Shown here: positions 50,965 to 59,792 of the stretch, in pieces | Layout of the letters: each line of letters begins with the position of its first letter | Position numbering within the stretch: position 1 is the first letter of the stretch | Source: JAWLCA01 sp050485905 | GTDB taxonomy: Bacteria > Pseudomonadota > Alphaproteobacteria > Rhodobacterales > Rhodobacteraceae | Assembly (NCBI GenBank): GCA_050485905.1 | Contig: JBJHCH010000006.1 | Coordinates: forward strand, 1-62,073 | DNA length: 62,073 nucleotides | Direction: 5' to 3' | Translations under genes and position numbers: made by a program | The notes under the pieces: generated by a model | Told to the model about the DNA's origin: nothing | Databases searched by the model: none | The model's input: the letters and a program-made list of their open reading frames with translations, nothing else

Positions 50965-51713
50965 CTTATCTGCACCGTATCGCCGGGGCGGATCTGCCCG
51001 CCCTCGACCACGCGGGCGTAGACGCCGAAATCCTGATGCTCATAGCCCTCTTCCAGCGCGCCCAGCGTGTCGGCATCGGCACGGCCCGTTTCGGGGTTGC
51101 CGGCCGTGGCCTTGCAGCGGGTGATGCGGCTCTCGACGCGCAGCACGACGTGGCCGATCCCGATCTCGCGGCCGATCAGGTCGAACTCCTCCCACGGTGC
51201 CCAGCCGTCCACCCACAGGTTGCCGCGCCAGCGGTGGATCGACAGGTCCATGCCCAGCCGCTGCCCCAGCGCCCGGTTCGAGGCGAGGTTCAGCACCGCA
51301 ACGAACGGGTCGGGGTTGTCGGCCAGATGAAAGCCGTTCGCCACCACCAACCGGTCGGGTTCCGGGCGGTTTTCCGGCCACAGCGGGCGCAGCCAGTCGA
51401 TCAGCGGCGCGGGGTCGCCGGACATATCGAGGTGCAGCGGCTCGCGCCGCGGGTGGGTCAGCGTCATCCGCCCCGCGAATTCGTCGAACCGGCAGGCCAC
51501 CGCCATCAGGTCGGCAGAGCCCCAGCCACGGACGAAGTTCAGCTTCGGCTCCCATCCCACCGGGTTGCCATCGAACCGTGCGGCGGCATGGGCGACGGCC
51601 CAGTGCCGGTCCCACGGCAACGGCGCGTCGGGCGAAAGTGTCACCGCCGGCAATTCCTCGAACCCCACCGACTTGATCGGGTGGCGGACGATGTGGGACA
51701 GCGTGGCGCTCAC
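50961..51713 (-). CDS. MOSC domain-containing protein
   Basis: 250 residues: a beta-barrel MOSC_N region (ATLSHIVRHPIKSVGFEEL) and a MOSC domain with NLASNRALGQRLGM and the conserved cysteine in ESRITRCKATAGNPETG. MOSC proteins bind or transfer sulfur for molybdenum-cofactor enzymes such as mARC. It is joined to yidC and engB by 4-bp overlaps at both ends. Confidence 0.9.
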   Translation of the reverse strand: MSATLSHIVRHPIKSVGFEELPAVTLSPDAPLPWDRHWAVAHAAARFDGNPVGWEPKLNFVRGWGSADLMAVACRFDEFAGRMTLTHPRREPLHLDMSGDPAPLIDWLRPLWPENRPEPDRLVVANGFHLADNPDPFVAVLNLASNRALGQRLGMDLSIHRWRGNLWVDGWAPWEEFDLIGREIGIGHVVLRVESRITRCKATAGNPETGRADADTLGALEEGYEHQDFGVYARVVEGGQIRPGDTVQIR

Positions 51714-53548
51714 TTTTCGGCCGTCTTCTTCTCGGCCACGGGTTTTCGCTTCACGCTGGACTTGATGTTGCCCAGCAGGTCAGGTCGATGCCCGTGACGC
51801 CACATGATGATGTATTGCTGGGCAAAGGTGATCACGTTGTTGGCGATCCAGTAGATCACCAGCCCGCTGGCAAAGCTGCCGAGCATGAACATGAAGATCC
51901 ACGGCATCCAGTTGAAGATCGTGGCCTGAATCGGGTCGGTCGGCATCGGGTTCAGCCGCATCTGGAACCACATCGACACGCCCAGCAGCAGCGGCAGGAT
52001 GCCGATGAAGATCAGCGCCATGATCGTGCCCGGCTCTGGCGCCGCCCAGGGCAGCAGGCCGTAGAAGTTGAAGATCGACGACGGATCGGGGGCCGACAGG
52101 TCGCGGATCCAGCCGAACCACGGCGCATGGCGCAATTCGATCGTGACGAAGATCACCTTGTAGAGCGAAAAGAAGATCGGGATCTGCAACAGGATCGGCA
52201 GACAGCCCGCAGCCGGGTTCACCTTCCGCTCGCGGTAAAGCGTCATCATCTCTTGCTGAAGCTTCTGGCGGTCGTCGCCCACCCGCTCCTTGATCTTCTC
52301 CATCTCGGGCTGCAGTTCCTTCATCCGCGCCATCGAGACGTAGGACTTGTAGGCCAGCGGGAACAGCAGCGCCTTCAGGATCAGCGTCAGGCCGATGATC
52401 GCCCAGCCCATGTTGCCGATCACGCCGTTGATCCAGTGCAGCACGGCAAAGATCGGCTTGGTCAGGAAGAAGAACCAGCCCCAGTCGATGGAGTCGATGA
52501 ACTTCTCGATCCCCAGTTCGCGCTCGTAGGTGCGGATCGTCGTCCATTCCTTGGCGCCCGCGAACAGCATCGAGGAGGAAGAGGCGGTTTCGCCGGGGCC
52601 GACCGACATCACCGGCATCCGGGTTTCGGCCAGAAAGACATCGGTGCCGGGCAGGTAGCGCGCGACGGCGGTGAAGGGCTGGCCCGGCGTGGGGATCAGC
52701 GTCGTCATCCAGTATTTGTCGGTGAAGCCCAGCCAGCCCTGGCTTTCGACCTCGGTCACCTCGGCCCGCGCGCCGGGGCCTTCCTGCTCGCGCAGGGGGA
52801 AGCTGGTCATCGAGTTGTAGCTGTCTTCGTTCAGGCTGCCGTCGGTCTTCATGATCAGACCTTCGTGCAGGATGAAGAAGTTCTCCAGATCGTCGGGCAC
52901 GCCATGGCGGGCGACAAGGCCATAGGGGTAAAGCCGCACGGCCTCGGCCCCGGTGTTGGTGACGGATTGGGTGACGGTGAAAAGGTAGTTCTCGTCGATC
53001 TCCACCACGCGGGTAAAGGTCAGGCCGTTGCCGTTATCCCATTCCAGCGTCACCGGCGCGCCAAGACCCAGATCGCCGCCGCCCACCTGCGACCAGACCG
53101 TATTCGGCCCCGGCACCTCGTCGAAGGACAGCGTGCCGCCCGGTGACCAGCCGTAGAGCGCGTAATAGGCGTTCCGCCCGCCCACGGGCCGCATGAGCTG
53201 CACGATGGGCGATGCCGGGTCGATCGTCTCGCGGTAGTCCTTCAGCGCCAGATCGTCGATCCGCCCGCCCTGCAGCGACAGCGTCCCCGACAGGCGCGGG
53301 GTGTCGATGCCCACGCGTGCCGCCTGCGCCACCTCGGGCTCCATCGCCTCGGCGGCGGCATCGGCGTCGGGCGCTGCATCCCGCGCGGCCGAGGGCGTCA
53401 GCGGGTCCACCGCCTGCCCTGTCGCCACCGCGTCCTGCTCGGCGGGGTCCACCACCATCTCCTCGGGCGGGAACAGCACGAACCACACCAGGATCACGAG
53501 GAAGCTGAGCGCCGTTGCGAGGATGAGGTTCTTGTTCTGATCGTCCAT
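51710..53548 (-). CDS. yidC: membrane protein insertase YidC
   Basis: 612 residues, Gram-negative YidC. N-terminal helix NLILATALSFLVILVWFVLF, an acidic alanine-rich linker, a periplasmic beta-sandwich domain (about 90-340), and the five-helix insertase core (GWFFFLTKPIFAVLHW; ALLFPLAYKSYVSMARMKELQP; GCLPILLQIPIFFSLYKVIF; FNWMPWIFMFMLGSFASGLVIYW). The KRKPVAEKKTAEK tail binds ribosomes. Start at MDDQNKN (53548). YidD and rnpA/rpmH lie 3.4 kb away, so the usual rpmH-rnpA-yidD-yidC block is split by an EAL gene, ttcA and an unknown gene. Confidence 0.96.
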   Translation of the reverse strand: MDDQNKNLILATALSFLVILVWFVLFPPEEMVVDPAEQDAVATGQAVDPLTPSAARDAAPDADAAAEAMEPEVAQAARVGIDTPRLSGTLSLQGGRIDDLALKDYRETIDPASPIVQLMRPVGGRNAYYALYGWSPGGTLSFDEVPGPNTVWSQVGGGDLGLGAPVTLEWDNGNGLTFTRVVEIDENYLFTVTQSVTNTGAEAVRLYPYGLVARHGVPDDLENFFILHEGLIMKTDGSLNEDSYNSMTSFPLREQEGPGARAEVTEVESQGWLGFTDKYWMTTLIPTPGQPFTAVARYLPGTDVFLAETRMPVMSVGPGETASSSSMLFAGAKEWTTIRTYERELGIEKFIDSIDWGWFFFLTKPIFAVLHWINGVIGNMGWAIIGLTLILKALLFPLAYKSYVSMARMKELQPEMEKIKERVGDDRQKLQQEMMTLYRERKVNPAAGCLPILLQIPIFFSLYKVIFVTIELRHAPWFGWIRDLSAPDPSSIFNFYGLLPWAAPEPGTIMALIFIGILPLLLGVSMWFQMRLNPMPTDPIQATIFNWMPWIFMFMLGSFASGLVIYWIANNVITFAQQYIIMWRHGHRPDLLGNIKSSVKRKPVAEKKTAEK

Positions 53549-53661
53549 AAGGGACCACTGCCTGTTCAGCCGGGGGGAATTGCAGGCGTGGTTCAACAGA
53601 TGAAGGGGGGAAAGGTCAAGCGGTTTCCGGCCCCCGGCGGCCAGGTGTCGCCCCGCCCGGC

Positions 53662-55221
53662 CTAGCCGATCCGCTTGCCGAGTTGCGGCGTCTCATCCAC
53701 GCGGGCCGCGTGGCGCATCAGCCAGCCTTCGACCTCGTCCACCGGCATCGGGCGCGCCAGGCCAAAGCCCTGCACATAGCGGCAGCCAAGCTGCGCCAGC
53801 ATCGCGTGCTCGCCCGGCGTCTCCACCCCCTCGGCCAGTGTTTCCAGCCCCAGCGTATCGGCCATCGACAGGATCGCGGCGACGATGCGCTGCTGCTCGC
53901 GGTCGCTGTCCACGCGGGTGACAAAGCTGCGGTCGATCTTGATGCGCTGCACGCCGAACCGCCGGATCGCGGTGATCGAGGCATGGCCGGTGCCGAAATC
54001 GTCCAGGTCGATGCCGCAGCCCATGGCCCGCAGCTCGGCCAGATTGCGCACGATCACATCTTCTTCAGTGTTGGCGACGACCGTCTCCATCACCTCGACC
54101 GACAGCCGCGAGGGTTCCAGTTCGAACCGGTCCAGCTCCCACTTCAGCCGCGAGGCGAGGCGCGGATTGCGCAACTCGTCCATGCCGAAGTTGATCGCCA
54201 CTGTGGGCACATGCAGCCCCGCCGCCTCCCATCCGCGCAGCGCGGTCAGCGACTGGAACACCATCACCTCGCACAGCCGCTCCGACAGGCCGGCGGAAAA
54301 CAGGATCGGCAGGAAATCGCGCGGCGGCACCAGCCCGCGGGTCGGATGATGCCAGCGCGCCAGCGCCTCCACCCCCGCCAGATCGCCGGTATCGGTGCAG
54401 ATCTGCGGCTGGAAATAGGGCCGGATCTCGCCATTCTCCAGCGCCTGCTCGACCTCGTGGCGCAGATCGGCCAGGGCCGCGGCATTGCGCTGCATCTCGG
54501 GCGTAAAGGCACGCAGCGCGCCGGGGCCTTGCTTGCGCGCCTCTTCCATCGCGATCTCGGCCGCCGCCAGAATCGCGGCCCCCGCCGATTCCTCCTCCGG
54601 CACCAGCGGCGCGCGGGCCGACAGGCAGAACCCGACAGAGGCGGTGATCGGCATGGATATGCCCAACTGCCCCGCCGGCGCCGACAGCAGCGCCTGCATC
54701 TTGGCCGCCAGTTGCAGCATCGCCTCCAGATCGCAGCGCCGCCCCGGTGCCAGCGCCACGGCAAAGATCGCCCCGTCCAGCCGTGCCACCACGTCGCCGC
54801 CGCGCAGCGCACCTGCCAGCCGCTCGCCGGTCAGGCGCAATACCGCCTCATAGGCCGCCTGCCCGTGACGGCTGCGCAATTCCTCGGTCGCGTCCAGCAC
54901 CAGCGCAAAGACCGCCGTCGCCTGCCCGCGATCCAGCAACCGGTCCAGATGAAGCACCACCTCGGCCCGCACCGGCAGGCCGGTGACCCCGTCGCGCGGC
55001 CCCGCCCCGCGCCGCGCCTCTTCGCCCTCGGCGCGGATGCTGCCGACCAGCGCCATGAACAGCGGCACGCCCAGCGCCGCCACCACCAGATAGGCCTCGC
55101 CACCCAGCCAAAAGGCCGCCAGCGTGATCGCGGGAACAAAGGCCAGAAGCTCGGGCCTGCGCGCAAAGGCCGCCACCCGCAACAGCGGTGCCGCAAACGC
55201 CGTGCTCGCACTCTGCAACAT
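53662..55221 (-). CDS. membrane-anchored GGDEF-EAL protein with degenerate GGDEF, likely c-di-GMP phosphodiesterase
   Basis: 519 residues. One or two hydrophobic segments within the first 60 residues, then a degenerate GGDEF domain: the RxGGDEF site reads VARLDGAIFAVAL, so it should not make c-di-GMP. The EAL domain (about 265-510) keeps EALARWHHP, the NFGMDEL asparagine, EVMETVVAN, DLDDFGTGHAS, IKIDRSFV and LAEGVET, all the catalytic residues. It should therefore degrade c-di-GMP, perhaps with GTP sensing by the GGDEF remnant. The 113-bp gap upstream precedes ttcA. Confidence 0.9.
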   Translation of the reverse strand: MLQSASTAFAAPLLRVAAFARRPELLAFVPAITLAAFWLGGEAYLVVAALGVPLFMALVGSIRAEGEEARRGAGPRDGVTGLPVRAEVVLHLDRLLDRGQATAVFALVLDATEELRSRHGQAAYEAVLRLTGERLAGALRGGDVVARLDGAIFAVALAPGRRCDLEAMLQLAAKMQALLSAPAGQLGISMPITASVGFCLSARAPLVPEEESAGAAILAAAEIAMEEARKQGPGALRAFTPEMQRNAAALADLRHEVEQALENGEIRPYFQPQICTDTGDLAGVEALARWHHPTRGLVPPRDFLPILFSAGLSERLCEVMVFQSLTALRGWEAAGLHVPTVAINFGMDELRNPRLASRLKWELDRFELEPSRLSVEVMETVVANTEEDVIVRNLAELRAMGCGIDLDDFGTGHASITAIRRFGVQRIKIDRSFVTRVDSDREQQRIVAAILSMADTLGLETLAEGVETPGEHAMLAQLGCRYVQGFGLARPMPVDEVEGWLMRHAARVDETPQLGKRIG

Positions 55222-55333
55222 CGGGAACCCCTCACGTCACCGGCTGGCGCCTCTGGCCACGCCACCCGCGCATCGACGCTAGGAAACCGATCCTCCTCAG
55301 TCGTTAATTCTCGCGCAGAAGTTGCAGGGGATT

Positions 55334-56185
55334 TTACGAAATCTTTTCCGTATCTTCGCCAACCGTCCGCATCAGCCCGGCGAAATCGAACAGCCCCGGA
55401 TCCAGCAGGTGCGACGGCCGGGCGTTCATCAGCGCGCGGAACATCACGTTGCGGCGGCCGGGGCTGCGCCGCTCCCATTCATCCAGGATCGCCTTCACCT
55501 GCTGGCGCTGCAACCCGTCCTGCGACCCGCACAGGTCGCAGGGGATGATCGGATAAGCCATGTCGCGGGCGAACTTCTCGCAATCCGCCTCGGCCACGAA
55601 GGCCAGCGGGCGCAGCACATGCAGGTCGCCCTCCTCGTTCAGCAGCTTTGGCGGCATCGTCGCCAGCCGCCCGCCGTGGAACAGGTTCATGAAGAAGGTT
55701 TCCAGAATGTCGTCGCGGTGGTGGCCCAGCACGACCGCCGAACACCCCTCCTCGCGCGCGATGCGATACAGGTTCCCGCGCCGCAGCCGCGAACACAGCG
55801 CGCAATAGGTCCGCCCCTGCGGCACCTTGTCCACCACGATGGAATAGGTGTCGCGGTATTCGATCCGGTGCGGCACACCCATGCGTTGCAGGAACTCCGG
55901 CAGCACCGTCGCCGGAAAGCCCGGCTGCCCCTGATCCAGGTTGCAGGCCAGCAGATCGACCGGCAGCAGCCCCCGCCACTGCAATTCATGCAGCACCGCC
56001 AGCAGCGTGTAGCTGTCCTTGCCCCCCGACAGGCAGACCAGCCAGCGCGCGCCGCGCTCCACCATGCCATAGGTTTCGATCGCCTCGCGCACCTCGCGCA
56101 CCAGCCGCTTGCGCAGCTTGCGAAACCCGGTCGTCGTGGGGGCGCCGTGGAACAGCGGGTGAATGTCGTCTGCGTCGTCCAGCAT
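55334..56185 (-). CDS. ttcA: tRNA 2-thiocytidine(32) synthetase TtcA
   Basis: 283 residues. PP-loop LVCLSGGKDSYTLL, the CxxC pairs YCALCSRLRRG and PCDLCGSQ that bind the Fe-S cluster, LGHHRDDILETFFMNLFHGG and LHVLRPLAFVAE. It thiolates C32 of certain tRNAs. Start at MLDDADD (56185); the frame is open for 50 codons upstream but without homology. Confidence 0.93.
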   Translation of the reverse strand: MLDDADDIHPLFHGAPTTTGFRKLRKRLVREVREAIETYGMVERGARWLVCLSGGKDSYTLLAVLHELQWRGLLPVDLLACNLDQGQPGFPATVLPEFLQRMGVPHRIEYRDTYSIVVDKVPQGRTYCALCSRLRRGNLYRIAREEGCSAVVLGHHRDDILETFFMNLFHGGRLATMPPKLLNEEGDLHVLRPLAFVAEADCEKFARDMAYPIIPCDLCGSQDGLQRQQVKAILDEWERRSPGRRNVMFRALMNARPSHLLDPGLFDFAGLMRTVGEDTEKIS

Positions 56186-56310
56186 CGGGCGCTCCGGCCT
56201 TCGGTTGGCCCGGATATGCCATGCGGTGCGGTCCAAGAAAAGCCACGCTTGGCGCCGATCATCGGCTATACTGACGCGGTCAGAGACTCTCGGCGCGATT
56301 GGGGAACCGG

Positions 56311-56853
56311 ATGGCAGCGGCAGGGGACGAGGCAAAGATCCGCAAGGCCGTCGATACGGCGGAAAAGGAACTGGGCCGGCTGCTGGCCACGCTGCAAAAG
56401 ACCATCCTGCTGGTCAAGCAGGGCAAGTTCTCGCCCAAGAAGGCCAAGGCGGTGGTGGCCAAGGTGCTGGCCGCGATGAAAAAGCACAAGGGTGTGCTGA
56501 AGCTGCGCAATGACAAATGTTTTGACGAATTGCCCGAGGATCTGCGCGACCGGGTGATCTGGATGGACGCGCTGATGACCGCGCTGATGGCGATGCAGGA
56601 CAAGCTGACGCGCGCGGTCAAGCTGATGAAGCGCGAACCGGAAAGCGGCTACAAGGTTCTGCTGAAGGCGGGGAAAGAGGCCGCGATGGAAATCGGGCAG
56701 GCGCCCAAGCACATCACCGTCATGATAAAGGAGATCCGCAAGGGCGTGGGCGAGGACAGCCCCCTGCGCGAGCAACTGTCGATGATGCCGATGATCATGA
56801 CCCTGTCGATGCTCTCCGACGCCATTGTTCAGGGCCTGCGCGACCGGCCGTGA
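56311..56853 (+). CDS. hypothetical helical protein
   Basis: 180 residues, almost entirely helical and lysine-rich (AEKELGRLLATLQKTILLVK, KKAKAVVAKVLAAMKKHKG), with a moderately hydrophobic C-terminal third (LSMMPMIMTLSMLSDAIVQGL). There is no signal peptide and I do not recognise a family. Start at ATG 56311 after GGGGAACCGG; an in-frame TTG lies at 56299. It is divergent from ttcA, and its 3' end faces repeat copy C and yidD. Confidence 0.65.
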   Translation: MAAAGDEAKIRKAVDTAEKELGRLLATLQKTILLVKQGKFSPKKAKAVVAKVLAAMKKHKGVLKLRNDKCFDELPEDLRDRVIWMDALMTALMAMQDKLTRAVKLMKREPESGYKVLLKAGKEAAMEIGQAPKHITVMIKEIRKGVGEDSPLREQLSMMPMIMTLSMLSDAIVQGLRDRP

Positions 56854-56877
56854 TCCGGTCTGGGGGCCGTGCCCAAC

Positions 56878-56951
56878 GGTTAAGTGCAGGTAAACAAAAA
56901 ATCTCTTTTCGTTGCTTTCCAATGGCTTGACTTTTTGTGCACGCGTGCACA
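56878..56951 (-). repeat. 74-bp intergenic repeat, copy C
   Basis: Read on the minus strand it begins with the palindrome TGTGCACGCGTGCACA (56936-56951), then AAAAGTCAAGCCATTG, and closes GATTTTTTGTTTACC plus TGCACTTAACC, a TTTA-N7-TTAACC CtrA-like site (56878-56894). It lies 7 bp after the yidD stop in the same sense as yidD, in the gap between convergent genes. Confidence 0.9.
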
Positions 56952-56958
56952 CCCCAGC

Positions 56959-57213
56959 TCAGCGCCCCGATTTCGCATCAAACTCCGGGTCCGCCCCCGG
57001 CACCGGATCATACCCCGACCGCCCCCAGGGATGGCACCGCAAAATCCGCCTGAACGCCAGCCAGCCCCCCCTGACACCCCCGTGCCTTTCCAGCGCCTCC
57101 AGCGCATAGGCCGAACAGGTGGGCTGATAGCGGCAGTTGTGCCCGACCCAGGGCGAAAACAGCAGCCGATACCCCCGCACCGGCAGCGCCAGCAGACGGG
57201 CCAAGGGGGTCAT
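56959..57213 (-). CDS. yidD: membrane protein insertion efficiency factor YidD
   Basis: 84 residues. PVRGYRLLFSPWVGHNCRYQPTCSAYALEALERHG, with the conserved RYxPTCS cysteine, GWLAFRRILRCHPW, and GGYDPVP-like GYDPVPG at the end. It assists YidC/Sec insertion. Its start overlaps the rnpA stop by 4 bp. Confidence 0.93.
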   Translation of the reverse strand: MTPLARLLALPVRGYRLLFSPWVGHNCRYQPTCSAYALEALERHGGVRGGWLAFRRILRCHPWGRSGYDPVPGADPEFDAKSGR

Positions 57214-57620
57214 GTGGCCCGGCCCCCGCCCGACCGATGGACCCGCTCCAGCGCCCGGATCAGATCGTCGAGCATCGCCTGAAACTCACGCTCCGCCGTC
57301 ACCTCACGGCGCCCCACCAGAACATAGTCCCACCCCGCCCGGCCATGCCCCGGCAGCACCAGCCGCGCCACCTCGCGCAGCCGCCGCCTGGCCCGGTTCC
57401 GGGCCACCGCATTGCCGACCTTCTTGGAACAGGTGAAGCCGACGCGGATACCGCCCCCGTCACCCCGCGCCCGCGCCTGCAGCAGAAAGCCCGGCGTGGG
57501 CGCCCGCGCCGCGCTGGCAGCACGCAGAAAATCGGCCCGCGCCGTCAGCGTCGCGGGCCGTTCGGTCTGCGCCGGTCCGGTCACGGGCGCGGCGCCGCCG
57601 CCTGCCCCCCGGTCCGTCAT
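57210..57620 (-). CDS. rnpA: ribonuclease P protein component
   Basis: 136 residues; RNase P protein assists M1 RNA in tRNA 5' processing. The core VGFTCSKKVGNAVARNRARRRLRE contains the RNR motif, with ADFLRAASA upstream. A glycine-rich N-terminal extension of about 20 residues is present. It lies 18 bp downstream of rpmH and is coupled to yidD. Confidence 0.93.
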   Translation of the reverse strand: MTDRGAGGGAAPVTGPAQTERPATLTARADFLRAASAARAPTPGFLLQARARGDGGGIRVGFTCSKKVGNAVARNRARRRLREVARLVLPGHGRAGWDYVLVGRREVTAEREFQAMLDDLIRALERVHRSGGGRAT

Positions 57621-57638
57621 GCCGTCATCGCTTTCGGA

Positions 57639-57773
57639 TTATGCCGACAGAACCTTGCGGCCCTTTGCCCGGCGGGCATTGATGATCTTGCGCCCCGCCT
57701 TGGTGGACATGCGGGCGCGGAACCCGTGCCGCCGCGCGCGGACAAGGTTGCTGGGCTGAAAGGTGCGTTTCAT
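57639..57773 (-). CDS. rpmH: 50S ribosomal protein L34
   Basis: 44 residues, canonical: MKRTFQPSNLVRARRHGFR, then ARMSTKAGRKIINARRAKGR and KVLSA, stopping at TAA. It is first in the rpmH-rnpA-yidD transcript. The 252-bp divergent gap to the histidine kinase (57774-58025) must hold both promoters; a TATAAC element at 57959-57964 and a short dyad CCAAAC-T-GTTTGG at 57940-57952 are the only structures I noticed there. Confidence 0.97.
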   Translation of the reverse strand: MKRTFQPSNLVRARRHGFRARMSTKAGRKIINARRAKGRKVLSA

Positions 57774-58025
57774 CGCTCTGCTCCGTCTGGTGGCCCGGAT
57801 CGCGGTGCGGCGACAGGCCCTGTCATCTCGAAACCCGGCAGATACGCGAGCGTCGCGGCCAAGTCAATTCGCCTTTGCCCCCGCCACGCGCCTTCGGCGG
57901 CGAAGATCGGCACAACCGTTGCGGAAGTCTGTTTTTCGCCCAAACTGTTTGGTAGTCGTATAACCAACGGGGGTGCGGCCAGTGCAGGGTGTTCTGCCGC
58001 AACCGCCCGACGGGGCACGCGAGGC

Positions 58026-59426
58026 ATGTTTCTGGATACTCTTTCCGGCCGTTTTCTTGCGCTGACGATCGTCTTCGTCATGGTGGCCGAGATCCTGATC
58101 TTCGTTCCCTCGGTCGCGCGCTTCCGAGAGGACTATCTGCTGCTGCGGCTGGAACGGGCGCAGATCGCCTCGCTGGCGCTGCTGGCCACCGACGAGATGA
58201 TCTCCGAGGAGCTGGAGCGCGAGCTTCTGGCCAATGCCGGCGTCTTCAACGTGGTGCTGCGCCGCGACGAGGTGCGCCAGCTTGTCCTGTCCTCGCCGAT
58301 CCCGACGCCGGTCCATGCCACCTACGACCTGCGCGACCCCGGCCCCGTCGAACTGATCCGCGATGCGATGGCGGTGCTGGCCGACCCCGAGGATCGCGTG
58401 ATCCGCGTGTCCGGCAACCCGGTGCAGGCCGCGGGCATCCTGATCGAGGTGACGACCAACACCGCGCCGCTCCGCGCCGCGATGATCGAGTTCGGGATTC
58501 GCATCCTGATCCTGTCGGCGATCATCTCGGTGCTGACGGCCTTTCTTCTGTTCCTTGCCGTCCGGCGGCTGATGGTCACGCCGATCAAGCGCGTGGTCAG
58601 CCACATGACCGCCTATGCCGACGCGCCCGAAGACGCGCGCCGCATCATCACGCCCACCGCCGGCGTGCGAGAGCTGCGCGATGCGGAACTGGCGCTGGAA
58701 TCGATGCAGAAGCAGTTGACCGCGGCGCTGAAGCAGAAAGAGCGGCTGGCGCAGCTTGGCGGCGCGGTCGCCAAGATCAGCCACGACCTGCGCAACATCC
58801 TGACCACCGCGACGCTGTTCGCCGACCGGATGGAGGGCAGCAAGGACCCGGCGGTGAAGCGCGCCGCACCCAAGCTGGTGAACTCGCTGACCCGCGCGGT
58901 GAACCTCTGTGAAAGCACGCTCGCCTTCGGCAAGGCAGAGGAACCGCCACCGCGGCTGTCACGGCTGGCGCTGCTGCCGCTGGTGCAGGACGTGGTCGAA
59001 AGCGAAAAGCTGGCCCATGGCGATGAGTTGGTCACCTTCCTGACCGATGTGGCGCCCGGCCTGATGCTGCGCGCTGACAGCGAGCAGCTTCACCGTGTCC
59101 TGTCGAACCTCGCGCGCAATGCCCGGCAGGCGATCGAGGCGACCGGCCAGCCCGGAACCATCGAGATCAGCGCCGGCGAGGACGATCAGTCATGGTGGGT
59201 GCGTATCGGCGACACCGGCCCCGGCCTGCCGCCAAAGGCGCGCGAGCATCTGTTCACCCCGTTTCAGGGCGGCACGCGCAAGGGCGGCTTCGGGCTGGGC
59301 CTGACCATCGCGGCTGAGCTGATCCGCGGCCACGGCGGCCGGCTGGACCTGCAGCGCAGCGACGAGGACGGGACCGAATTCCGCATCCACCTGCCAAAGA
59401 CGGCCGAGGCACCGCCCGCTCCCTGA
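58026..59426 (+). CDS. HAMP-containing sensor histidine kinase
   Basis: 466 residues. N-terminal helix (FLALTIVFVMVAEILIFVP), a periplasmic sensor of ~130 residues, a second helix near residue 165 (ILILSAIISVLTAFLLFLA), HAMP, dimerisation/phosphoacceptor helix AKISHDLRNILTTA (histidine near 260), then an HATPase_c domain with NLARNARQAIEA, GDTGPGLPP and GGFGLGLTIAAEL. No response regulator is adjacent, so it is an orphan in this window. Start at ATG 58026; the long open frame upstream is non-coding and overlaps rnpA/rpmH antisense. Confidence 0.92.
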   Translation: MFLDTLSGRFLALTIVFVMVAEILIFVPSVARFREDYLLLRLERAQIASLALLATDEMISEELERELLANAGVFNVVLRRDEVRQLVLSSPIPTPVHATYDLRDPGPVELIRDAMAVLADPEDRVIRVSGNPVQAAGILIEVTTNTAPLRAAMIEFGIRILILSAIISVLTAFLLFLAVRRLMVTPIKRVVSHMTAYADAPEDARRIITPTAGVRELRDAELALESMQKQLTAALKQKERLAQLGGAVAKISHDLRNILTTATLFADRMEGSKDPAVKRAAPKLVNSLTRAVNLCESTLAFGKAEEPPPRLSRLALLPLVQDVVESEKLAHGDELVTFLTDVAPGLMLRADSEQLHRVLSNLARNARQAIEATGQPGTIEISAGEDDQSWWVRIGDTGPGLPPKAREHLFTPFQGGTRKGGFGLGLTIAAELIRGHGGRLDLQRSDEDGTEFRIHLPKTAEAPPAP

Positions 59427-59502
59427 TCGCCCCCGCCCCGACCCTGACCCCGGCGGATTGCCCCTTGCAAAGCCAGAAGGTGACCGCTAAACCGCCCCCG
59501 TT

Positions 59503-59579
59503 GCGCCCGTAGCTCAGCTGGATAGAGCACCAGACTACGAATCTGGGGGTCAGGAGTTCGAATCTCTTCGGGCGCGCCA
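59503..59579 (+). tRNA. tRNA-Arg (anticodon ACG)
   Basis: 77 nt including an encoded CCA. Acceptor stem GCGCCCG / CGGGCGC, D-loop AGCTCAGCTGGATAGAGC, anticodon stem CCAGA / TCTGG with loop CTACGAA (anticodon ACG at 59537-59539, read with inosine), and T-loop GTTCGAATC. A T-rich tract follows. It is a typical integration site for mobile elements, and debris lies just downstream. Confidence 0.96.
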
Positions 59580-59792
59580 TTTTTCCCTTTTTTGTTGAAT
59601 TCGCGTCCGACGCCCACCCATTTCTGCGGGGCATTCGCGGTCTGGTTCGCAGAAAGGCCAGGGCCCGGGAAGGAGCCACGGGCCTGCCGGACGCCTCCGC
59701 GATCCTTGCGCATCGCCTGCGCAACGGGTTCCGATCAAGGCGTCGGCAAGAAGATCGACCCGTTCGATTTCCAGTTTCGGAAGGACGAACGC

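Noticed and set aside
51788..53146. 452-codon forward frame opposite yidC
   Set aside because: It is an antisense shadow of yidC with no recognisable domain or ribosome binding site.
53683..55548. 621-codon forward frame across the EAL gene and ttcA
   Set aside because: It is antisense to two genes with clear catalytic motifs, and its product is low-complexity arginine/histidine-rich sequence.
57237..58025. 263-codon N-terminal extension of the histidine kinase
   Set aside because: It overlaps rnpA and rpmH antisense and would place the membrane helix mid-protein; the ATG at 58026 starts directly at the first transmembrane segment.
57774..58025. Replication origin beside rpmH
   Set aside because: No cluster of DnaA boxes, AT-rich unwinding region or dnaA/dnaN neighbours is visible in this gap.
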